Below are positions 48,943 through 55,996 of a stretch of DNA of 64,000 nucleotides, in pieces (position 1 is the stretch's first letter; the number at the start of each line of letters is the position of its first letter). Source of the stretch: JBCCFK01 sp965262315 (GTDB lineage: Bacteria > Actinomycetota > Acidimicrobiia > Acidimicrobiales > UBA8592); the NCBI GenBank assembly GCA_965262315.1, contig CBDHFJ010000023.1, positions 1 through 64,000 of the forward strand. Direction: 5' to 3'. The translations under genes and the position numbers were made by a program. The notes under the pieces are model-generated. The model searched no databases. It was not told the DNA's origin and worked only from the letters and a program-made list of their open reading frames with translations.

Positions 48943-51381
48943 ATGGCGGAAGCCATCACCGTTTCCGGCACCGTGGGTGCCGAAGACAAGACCATGTCCC
49001 TCGAGACCGGCAAGCTCGCCGGCCTCGCAGGCGGCTCGGTCGTCGTCACCATGGGCAAGACCACTGTCCTCGTGACCGCGACGGCCAACAGCTCGGTGCG
49101 TCCCGGCACCGATTTCTTCCCCCTGACCGTCGACTACGAAGAGCGCAGCTATGCCGCGGGCAAGATCCCCGGTTCGTTCTTCCGTCGTGAAGGTCGGGCC
49201 TCCGAGCAGGCCATCCTGGCCTGCCGTCTCACCGACCGGCCGCTGCGTCCGCTGTTCCCCGAGGGGTTCCGCAACGACGTGCACATCGTGGCCACCATCC
49301 TCGGTGCCGACCAGGAGAACCCCTACGACGTCATCTCCATCAACGCCGCCTCGGCCGCGCTGAGCATCTCCGAGATCCCGTTCCAGGGTCCCCTCGGTTG
49401 CGTGCGCATCGCCTACGACCAGGACGGCGAGTGGATCGCCCACCCGACCTACCAGGAGGGTGAGGAGTCCACGTTCGAGATGGTCGTGGCCGGTCGTCTC
49501 CTCGACGACGGCGATGTCGCCGTGATGATGGTCGAGGCCGGCGGTACCGAGAACGCGTTCCGCTACTTCGCCACCGGCGCCCCCAAGGTCGACGAAGAGG
49601 TCCTCGCCTCCGGCCTCGACTTCGCCAAGGGTCCGATCAAGGACGCCATCGCCCTGCAGCGCCAGCTGATCGCTCAGGCCGGCGTCAAGCCGCAGATGGA
49701 GTTCACCCCGGGCGTGGACTACAGCGACGAGATCTTCGCCGCCGTCGAGGCCGCGGGTGCCGAGCAGATCGGTGCCAGCCAGCAGATCGCCGACAAGACC
49801 GAGCGCGGTGTCGCCGAGGACGCAGCCAAGGAGGCGATCCTCGAGGCCGTCCTGCCGCAGTTCGCCGACGACGAGTCCGCGGAGAAGCAGATCAAGGCCG
49901 CCGTGCGGTCGCTGACCAAGAAGATCGTCCGCAAGCGCATCGTCGACGAGGGCGTCCGCATCGACGGTCGTGGCCCCGCCGACATCCGCCCGCTGTCGTC
50001 TGAGGTCGGGGTGCTCCCCACCGCCCACGGCTCGGGCATCTTCCAGCGTGGCGAGACCCAGGTGCTGAACGTCACCACCCTCGGCACCAAGCGCATGGAC
50101 CAGATGATCGACGGCATCGACCCGATCACCCGCAAGCGTTACATGCACCACTACAACTTCCCGCCCTTCTCCACGGGTGAGGCCGGCTTCATGCGGGGCC
50201 CGAAGCGTCGCGAGATCGGCCATGGTGCGCTCGCCGAGCGTGCCCTGCTCCCGGTCATCCCCACCGAAGAGGACTGGCCGTACACGCTGCGTCTCGTCTC
50301 CGACGTGATGTCGTCGAACGGCTCCACCTCGATGGCGTCGGTCTGCTCCTCCAGCCTGTCGCTGATGGACGCCGGTGTGCCGATCGAGGCGCCCGTGGCC
50401 GGTATCGCCATGGGCCTCGTCTACGCCGAGGGCAAGTACACGCCGCTGACCGACATCCTCGGTGCCGAGGACGCCTTCGGCGACATGGACTTCAAGGTCG
50501 CCGGTACCGCCGACGTGGTGACCGCGCTGCAGCTCGACACCAAGATCGAGGGCATCCCGTCCGACGTCCTGGCACAGGCGCTGGCGCAGGCCAAGGACGC
50601 CCGCCTGCAGATCCTCGAGGTCATGGCCGGCGCCATCGCCGAGCCCCGCGAGGACGTGCGCGACACGGCGCCGAAGATCATCTCCTTCGAGATCCCGATG
50701 GACAAGATCGGCGAGGTCATCGGGCCGAAGGGCAAGGTCATCAACGCGATCCAGCTCGAGACCGGCGCCGAGGTCATCGTGGACGACGACGGTGTCGTCG
50801 GCACCGTGGCCATCGCCTCCTCCAACCGCGACGCGGTGTACGAGGCGCAGCGCCAGGTCGAGCTGATCCTCGATCCGCCCACGGCCGAGGTCGGTGCGGA
50901 GTACGACGGCAAGGTCGTGAACATCACCAACTTCGGTGCGTTCGTGAACATCCTCCCCGGCCGTGACGGTCTGGTGCACATCTCGAAGCTCGGTGGCGGC
51001 AAGCGCATCGACAAGGTCGAGGACGTGCTCGAGCTGGGCCAGGCGATCAAGGTCAAGGTCGAAGACATCGACCCGAACGGCAAGGTCAGCCTCATGCCGG
51101 TCGATCCGGGTGCGCTGGTCGAGGCGGCCGGTATCGGTGGCGGCGGCAGCGCCGACGCCGGTTCGGACGGCGGCGACAACGGCTCCGGCGGCGGTTCCGA
51201 CAACGAGAACCGTCGCACGGCGTCGTTCGAGGACGACTTCGAGGCGCAGCTCGCCGGCGATCTCGGCGAGCTCGGTCCCGAGGCCGTCGGTGGCGGCGGC
51301 GGTGGTGGCGGCGGTGGCCGTGGCGGTCGTGGTGGCGGCGGTGGCCGTGGCCGCGGTGGTCGTGGTCGAGGCCGACGCTGA
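48943..51381 (+). CDS. pnp: Polyribonucleotide nucleotidyltransferase (PNPase) with Gly/Arg-rich tail
   Basis: An 812-residue protein with two RNase PH domains (FFPLTVDYEERSYAAGKIPG, SFFRREGRASEQAILACRL; second copy with RGPADIRPLSSEVG and SDVMSSNGSTSMASVCSSSL), then KH (GEVIGPKGKVINAIQ) and S1 (EYDGKVVNITNFGAFVNI). The last ~70 residues are an acidic patch and then a Gly/Arg tail (RGGRGGGGGRGRGGRGRGRR) that could bind RNA. The ATG at 48943 has GGAAGGAG 10-17 nt upstream. It degrades RNA phosphorolytically 3'-5'. Confidence 0.96.
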   Translation: MAEAITVSGTVGAEDKTMSLETGKLAGLAGGSVVVTMGKTTVLVTATANSSVRPGTDFFPLTVDYEERSYAAGKIPGSFFRREGRASEQAILACRLTDRPLRPLFPEGFRNDVHIVATILGADQENPYDVISINAASAALSISEIPFQGPLGCVRIAYDQDGEWIAHPTYQEGEESTFEMVVAGRLLDDGDVAVMMVEAGGTENAFRYFATGAPKVDEEVLASGLDFAKGPIKDAIALQRQLIAQAGVKPQMEFTPGVDYSDEIFAAVEAAGAEQIGASQQIADKTERGVAEDAAKEAILEAVLPQFADDESAEKQIKAAVRSLTKKIVRKRIVDEGVRIDGRGPADIRPLSSEVGVLPTAHGSGIFQRGETQVLNVTTLGTKRMDQMIDGIDPITRKRYMHHYNFPPFSTGEAGFMRGPKRREIGHGALAERALLPVIPTEEDWPYTLRLVSDVMSSNGSTSMASVCSSSLSLMDAGVPIEAPVAGIAMGLVYAEGKYTPLTDILGAEDAFGDMDFKVAGTADVVTALQLDTKIEGIPSDVLAQALAQAKDARLQILEVMAGAIAEPREDVRDTAPKIISFEIPMDKIGEVIGPKGKVINAIQLETGAEVIVDDDGVVGTVAIASSNRDAVYEAQRQVELILDPPTAEVGAEYDGKVVNITNFGAFVNILPGRDGLVHISKLGGGKRIDKVEDVLELGQAIKVKVEDIDPNGKVSLMPVDPGALVEAAGIGGGGSADAGSDGGDNGSGGGSDNENRRTASFEDDFEAQLAGDLGELGPEAVGGGGGGGGGGRGGRGGGGGRGRGGRGRGRR

Positions 51382-51414
51382 GCACGCACACCCACTGATC
51401 TGACGATCTGAGCT

Positions 51415-51451
51415 GAACCGGTCGCCCTTCGGGGCGGCCGGTTCTCGTTTT
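51415..51451 (+). terminator. Rho-independent terminator after pnp
   Basis: GAACCGGTCGCCC-TTCG-GGGCGGCCGGTTC forms a 13-bp stem with one G-T wobble, then TCGTTTT. It is the clearest terminator in the window. Confidence 0.85.
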
Positions 51452-51497
51452 CCCCAAAGCTCGGCCAGGCCGGTGTGGGTGCGCCAGACTCGTCGCC

Positions 51498-52286
51498 ATG
51501 ACGATCAAGGTCGGAGTGGTGGGCGCCGCGGGGCGCATGGGGGCGACGGTCTGCGGTGCGGTGCACGCCGACCCCGGGCTGGAACTCGTTGGTGGGATCG
51601 ACGCCTCGGGCGTCGGACAGACGATGGCCGAGGTGGGCGGGCCCGACATCGGGCTCGAGATCGGGTCCTCGGTCGACGAACTCGTGAAGGCGGGCGCCGA
51701 AGTGGTGGTCGACTTCACAATCGCCCCTGCGGCTCGGGAGAACCTGCCGAAGATCGCCGATGCCGGCGTGCACGCGGTGGTGGGCACCACCGGCTTCACC
51801 GACGAGGACCTGGCGACGTTCCGCAACGCCTTCACGTCGAGCAACTGCGTCATCGCCGCCAACTTCGCGATCAGCGCCGTGCTCATGATGCGTTTCGCCG
51901 AGATCGCTGCCCCGTTCTTCGACACCGCCGAGATCATCGAGTACCACCACAACGCCAAGATCGACGCGCCTTCGGGCACGGCAGCCACGACGGCGCAGCG
52001 GATGGCGGCGGCCTCGTCGGACTGGGCCGACGACCCGACCGAGAAGCTGGTCTACGAGGGCGCACGCGGGGGAGCGGGCCCCGGCGGGATCCGGGTCCAC
52101 GGGGTCCGGATGCACGGCATGCTCGCCCACCAGGACGTGATCCTCGGCGCCGAGGGTCAGACCCTCACCATCCGCCAGGACAGCTACGACCGGTCCAGCT
52201 TCATGCCGGGCGTGGTCATGGCCTGCAAGCGGATCGCCGATCACCCGGGCCTGACCATCGGCCTCGATCCGCTCCTCGAGATCTGA
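51498..52286 (+). CDS. dapB: 4-hydroxy-tetrahydrodipicolinate reductase
   Basis: A 262-residue protein: NAD(P)H site VGVVGAAGRMGATVCGAV, ANFAISAVLM, and the substrate signature EYHHNAKIDAPSGTA. It acts in the diaminopimelate/lysine pathway, which feeds peptidoglycan. dapA lies two genes on. CAGACT seven nt before the ATG resembles the leaderless -10 pattern except for its first base. Confidence 0.96.
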   Translation: MTIKVGVVGAAGRMGATVCGAVHADPGLELVGGIDASGVGQTMAEVGGPDIGLEIGSSVDELVKAGAEVVVDFTIAPAARENLPKIADAGVHAVVGTTGFTDEDLATFRNAFTSSNCVIAANFAISAVLMMRFAEIAAPFFDTAEIIEYHHNAKIDAPSGTAATTAQRMAAASSDWADDPTEKLVYEGARGGAGPGGIRVHGVRMHGMLAHQDVILGAEGQTLTIRQDSYDRSSFMPGVVMACKRIADHPGLTIGLDPLLEI

Positions 52287-52293
52287 CGCCCGA

Positions 52294-52354
52294 CGTCCCC
52301 ATGTTTTGTGAAGGGTTTCCGTGGACCTGAAACCCTTCACAAAACATGGGGACG
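52294..52354. repeat. Perfect 26-bp inverted repeat after dapB
   Basis: The arms 52294-52319 and 52329-52354 are perfectly complementary around a 9-nt loop (arm core CCATGTTTTGTGAAGGGTTT). It is clearly richer in A/T than the surrounding coding DNA and starts 8 nt after the dapB stop. It could be a bidirectional terminator, but no T-run follows on the plus strand; it may instead be a dispersed palindromic element. Confidence 0.9.
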
Positions 52355-52380
52355 AGCGGGGGCTGATCCGCATCCGGGCA

Positions 52381-52386
52381 TAGCCT
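52381..52386 (+). promoter_or_regulatory. -10 box (TAGCCT) for the SURF1 gene, probable leaderless start
   Basis: TAGCCT ends 8 nt before the ATG at 52395. Confidence 0.5.
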
Positions 52387-52394
52387 CGGGAACC

Positions 52395-53177
52395 ATGGAA
52401 CGGTTTCGGCGACCGAAGTGGATCGTGTCGCACGTGTTCGTAGCGGCGCTGATCGTCACCATGATCGCCGCCGGCTTCTGGCAGCTGTCGCGGTACAACG
52501 ACCGCACCGAGACCAACGACCTCATCGAGGAGCGGACCGAGCAGGGGCTCGTCGACATCCGCGAGTTGGTCGCGGTGGACGATCCGTTCGCGGTCGGCGA
52601 GGACGTTCGCTTCCGGCTCGCGACCGCCGTGGGCGAGTACCAGTCCGACGACGAGGTTCTGGTGTTGAATCGGTCGCTCGAGGGCGCACCCGGCTACTGG
52701 GTGTTGACCCCGCTCCTGCTCGACGACGGGACGGCGGTGGTCGTCAACCGCGGCTGGATCCCGTTCCGGCTCGAGCCCGGGAGCCCGCGACCCGAGGCCG
52801 CCCCGCCGACCGGCACCGTGACCGCAGCAGGGATCGTACGCAGCACGGTCGAGCCGGCCGGCATCCAGTCGGCCGATCCGGAAGGGACGGTGCTCGACGC
52901 GCTGGCCCGACCGGACCTGGAGCGCTACCAACAGCAGCTCGGGTACCCCATCCTCCCGGTCTTCATGCAGCTGGAGGCGCAGGACCCGGCGCCCGGCGAT
53001 CTCCCCGTGGGGCTGGCCCGGCCCACCCTCGACAACGGCCCGCACCTCTCGTACGCGTTCCAGTGGTTCATCTTCGCCACCATCGGGGTCGTCGGCTACC
53101 CCCTGGCGCTGCGCCGCATCGCCCGCAGCGAGGGCAAGGACGGCCGCCACAGCGACATCCCCGCCGAGTACCTGTAG
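52395..53177 (+). CDS. SURF1-family cytochrome c oxidase assembly protein
   Basis: A 260-residue protein with an N-terminal membrane helix (VSHVFVAALIVTMIAAGFWQL, with the family GFWQL.R) and a C-terminal one (AFQWFIFATIGVVGYPLAL), flanking an extracytoplasmic domain with VVVNRGWIPF. SURF1 helps insert heme into cytochrome c oxidase, implying aerobic respiration. It lies between dapB and dapA, where many actinobacteria have another gene (often thyX). The frame is open back into the palindrome, but the ATG at 52395 fits the family start. Confidence 0.9.
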   Translation: MERFRRPKWIVSHVFVAALIVTMIAAGFWQLSRYNDRTETNDLIEERTEQGLVDIRELVAVDDPFAVGEDVRFRLATAVGEYQSDDEVLVLNRSLEGAPGYWVLTPLLLDDGTAVVVNRGWIPFRLEPGSPRPEAAPPTGTVTAAGIVRSTVEPAGIQSADPEGTVLDALARPDLERYQQQLGYPILPVFMQLEAQDPAPGDLPVGLARPTLDNGPHLSYAFQWFIFATIGVVGYPLALRRIARSEGKDGRHSDIPAEYL

Positions 53178-53210
53178 CAATTCGTCTGCAGCCCCCAGAT
53201 GGCGCGCTGG

Positions 53211-53216
53211 TAGCCT
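53211..53216 (+). promoter_or_regulatory. Putative -10 box (TAGCCT) for dapA
   Basis: TAGCCT lies 45 nt before the dapA ATG. The flanking CCCAGA (53195-53200) and TCTGGG could pair across it. Confidence 0.4.
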
Positions 53217-53261
53217 CTGGGATGCCTGAAGCGTCGGGCAGGTGAAGGCGAGAGGACAGGC

Positions 53262-54164
53262 ATGGGTCGATTCGGCAAGGTACTGACGGCGATGATCACG
53301 CCGTTCGACGAGGACGGTGCCCTCGATCTGGACACCGCAGCCCGGCTCGCCAACTGGCTGGTGGACCACGGCAACGACGGCCTCGTGATCGCGGGCACCA
53401 CCGGCGAGTCGGCGACGCTGACCCACGACGAGCAGATCGAGCTGATCCGCACCGTCGCCGGCGCCGTGGACGTCCCGGTCATCGCCGGCACCGGGAGCAA
53501 CGACACCGCTGCCGCCATCGAGTTGACCGAGCGGGCCACCGCGGCGGGCGCAGACGGCATCCTGGTGGTGACGCCCTATTACAACCGTCCGTCGCAGGCC
53601 GGCATCATGGGCTACTTCCAGTCGGTGGCGGGTGCCACCGACCTCCCGGTGGTGATGTACGACATCCCGGTCCGGACGGGTCGCAAGATCGAGACCGACG
53701 TCCTTCTCGAGTTGGCGCATGACGTGGAGAACATCGTCGGCCTGAAAGACGCCGCCGGCAATCCTGCCGAGACCGCGGTCTTCGTCTCCGAGGCGCCGGA
53801 GGACTTCGACGTCTACAGCGGCGACGACAACCTCACCCTGCCGTTCGTCTCGGTCGGGGCAACGGGAGTGATCGGCGTGGCCACCCACTGGACGGGCGCC
53901 GAGCACCAGGACATGTTCGCCGCCATCGACAAGGGAGATCTGGCGGCGGCAACCGCGATCAACCAGTCGCTGCTGCAGTCGTTCGCCTACGAGACCGGCC
54001 TCGACGCGCCGAACCCCATCCCCACCAAGGCGATGATGCGGGTGATCGGAATCCCGGTCGGGCACGGGCGACCGCCGATGGACGTCGAGCCTCATGGCCT
54101 CGAGGAGGCCGCGAAGACGGTGTTGGCCAACACACAGCTTGGAGCCGAGCTCGGCATCGCCTGA
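53262..54164 (+). CDS. dapA: 4-hydroxy-tetrahydrodipicolinate synthase
   Basis: A 300-residue TIM barrel: ALDLDTAARLANWLVDHGND, VIAGTTGESATLTHDEQ, the catalytic Tyr in VTPYYNRPSQAG and the Schiff-base Lys in VGLKDAAGN. It condenses pyruvate with aspartate semialdehyde, the first committed step of lysine/DAP synthesis. rnj follows by 9 nt. Confidence 0.96.
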   Translation: MGRFGKVLTAMITPFDEDGALDLDTAARLANWLVDHGNDGLVIAGTTGESATLTHDEQIELIRTVAGAVDVPVIAGTGSNDTAAAIELTERATAAGADGILVVTPYYNRPSQAGIMGYFQSVAGATDLPVVMYDIPVRTGRKIETDVLLELAHDVENIVGLKDAAGNPAETAVFVSEAPEDFDVYSGDDNLTLPFVSVGATGVIGVATHWTGAEHQDMFAAIDKGDLAAATAINQSLLQSFAYETGLDAPNPIPTKAMMRVIGIPVGHGRPPMDVEPHGLEEAAKTVLANTQLGAELGIA

Positions 54165-54173
54165 GCCTGCGAC

Positions 54174-55838
54174 ATGCCGTCATCGGTTTCCATCACATTC
54201 CTGGGCGGGCTGGGCGACATCGGGCGCAACTGCGCGGCGATCGAGTGGGGCGACGAGGTGCTGCTCCTCGACTGCGGTCAGCTCTTCCCCGACGAGTCCA
54301 TGCCGGGGGCCGACTCGGTCCTGCCCGATCTGAGCTATCTCGACGACAAGGGCGATCGGATCGTGGGGTGCATCACCACCCACGGCCACGAGGACCACAT
54401 CGGCGCCTTGTCCCATGCGCTGCGGCGCTTCGAGTTCCCGGTCTACGGGTCCCCGTTCACCGTGGGCATGGTGCGGAGCCGTCTCGAGGAGGCGGGGGTG
54501 CTGGGCCGGACCGAGTTGGTGCCGGTCGCCGACAACGAACGCATCTCCATCGGATCGTTCGACTGCGAGTTCCTCCCGGTCACCCACTCGGTGCCGAGCG
54601 GACTGATCTCGGTCATCCGGACGCCGCAGGGCGTCCTGTTGCACTCGAGTGACTTCAAGCTCGATCCCGACCCCGTCGACGGTCGGCTCACCGACATGGC
54701 GCGCATCGAGGAGATCGCGGCCACCGAGGGCATCCGGCTGCTGTTGTGTGACTCGACCAACGCAGACGTCCCCGGGTCCACCGCGTCGGAGAGCGAGATC
54801 GGACCCGTGCTCGAACAGGTCTTCGCCGACAACGCAGGCCGCCGCATCATCACGGCATCGTTCTCGAGCCACATCCACCGCGTGCAACAGATCGCCACGG
54901 CCGCGCTGAACAACGGACGCAAGATCGCCACTCTCGGGATGTCGATGAAACGCAACGTGGGTCTGGCGCGCGAACTCGGCCTGCTCCGCATCCCCGACAC
55001 CGAGTTCATCGACCTCGAGGACGTGGCCGACTACCCACCGGGGAAGGTCTGCGTGGTGTCGACCGGCTCGCAGGCCGAGCCTCGCTCGGCGTTGGCGCTG
55101 GCTGCGATCAGCGACAGTCGGTGGATCCAGATCGACGAGAACGACACGGTCGTGCTGTCCTCGACGCCGGTGCCGGGCAACGAGGCCCGGGTGTACCGGA
55201 TGATCGACGATCTGGTCCGGCGTGGCGCCAGGGTTCGTCACAGTGGCCACATGGGGTTGCACACCTCGGGGCATGGCAAGCAGGAGGAGCTGCGGGCGCT
55301 GCACCGGGCCGCCTCGCCCGAGTGGTTCGTGCCGGTGCACGGCGAGTTTCACCATCTGGTTGCGCACGTCGAGCTTGCTGAGGGTGTCGGGATGCCCTCG
55401 GGCCGAGTGCTGTTGGCCACCGACGGCGACCAGGTGGTGCTGCGCGACGACGGGCTGACCCTGCGCGAGGAGGTCACCCCGGGTGGGTACACGTTCGTCC
55501 AGGGCGACCTGACCGAGGACGACCACGACGTCTTCCGGGAACGGCTCATCCTCGGCGACGAGGGTGTGGTGATGGCCACGGTGACCGCGGACCTGGGTCG
55601 GCGCGCCCTGGTCGGCGACGTCAAGGTGGTCAGCCGCGGCTGGCTCGGCGACGAGCACTACGACGAGCTGACCGACGAGGTCGAGGCGGAGCTTCACGTG
55701 GCGGTGGTCGCTGCGCTCGGCGACGGCGACGTGTCCCAGGAGATGTTGGAACGCCGGGTTCGCCGCGCGGTCGGCGGCTTCGTGAACTCGCGCACCGGCC
55801 GTCGCCCGATGATCGTCCCCCTGGTGACCGTCGTCTGA
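54174..55838 (+). CDS. rnj: Ribonuclease J
   Basis: A 554-residue metallo-beta-lactamase/beta-CASP nuclease: FLGGLGDIGRNCAAIEW, zinc motif TTHGHEDHIGAL, THSVPSGL, LLHSSDFKLD, CDSTNAD and the beta-CASP motif HSGHMGLHTSGHGKQEEL, plus a C-terminal domain. It has 5'-exonuclease and endonuclease activity in RNA processing and, with PNPase encoded nearby, covers both decay directions. The dapA-rnj-ftsK order is conserved in actinobacteria. Confidence 0.96.
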   Translation: MPSSVSITFLGGLGDIGRNCAAIEWGDEVLLLDCGQLFPDESMPGADSVLPDLSYLDDKGDRIVGCITTHGHEDHIGALSHALRRFEFPVYGSPFTVGMVRSRLEEAGVLGRTELVPVADNERISIGSFDCEFLPVTHSVPSGLISVIRTPQGVLLHSSDFKLDPDPVDGRLTDMARIEEIAATEGIRLLLCDSTNADVPGSTASESEIGPVLEQVFADNAGRRIITASFSSHIHRVQQIATAALNNGRKIATLGMSMKRNVGLARELGLLRIPDTEFIDLEDVADYPPGKVCVVSTGSQAEPRSALALAAISDSRWIQIDENDTVVLSSTPVPGNEARVYRMIDDLVRRGARVRHSGHMGLHTSGHGKQEELRALHRAASPEWFVPVHGEFHHLVAHVELAEGVGMPSGRVLLATDGDQVVLRDDGLTLREEVTPGGYTFVQGDLTEDDHDVFRERLILGDEGVVMATVTADLGRRALVGDVKVVSRGWLGDEHYDELTDEVEAELHVAVVAALGDGDVSQEMLERRVRRAVGGFVNSRTGRRPMIVPLVTVV

Positions 55839-55859
55839 CCCTGCCCCGGGGGTGTCCTG

Positions 55860-55892
55860 AACCTGTAACGGTCTCTGAGACCGTTACAGGTT
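55860..55892. repeat. 33-bp palindrome after rnj
   Basis: The 16-nt arms AACCTGTAACGGTCTC and GAGACCGTTACAGGTT are perfectly complementary about a single central T. It begins 21 nt after the rnj stop. A second, imperfect inverted pair flanks the next segment (GACCCATGTGG at 55901-55911, CCACGTGGGTC at 55957-55967), making a compound structure before ftsK. Like the dapB palindrome, it is richer in A/T than its surroundings. Confidence 0.9.
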
Positions 55893-55980
55893 TGGCGTGG
55901 GACCCATGTGGCATCGTTCGCGCGGAGCGCGCGCAGGAACGCGCGGAGTGAAGTTTCCACGTGGGTCGTGGGGATGGTGT

Positions 55981-55986
55981 TAGCGT
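55981..55986 (+). promoter_or_regulatory. -10 box (TAGCGT) for ftsK
   Basis: TAGCGT ends 10 nt before the GTG at 55997; no ribosome binding site is present. Confidence 0.45.
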
Positions 55987-55996
55987 TGAGCCCACT

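Noticed and set aside
52308..52394. N-terminal extension of the SURF1 gene into the palindrome
   Set aside because: It would translate the inverted repeat; the family N-terminus and the TAGCCT box both favour the ATG at 52395.
50421..54095. Minus-strand open frame of about 1220 codons
   Set aside because: Antisense to pnp, dapB, SURF1 and dapA, all of which are convincing; no domain can be read in it.
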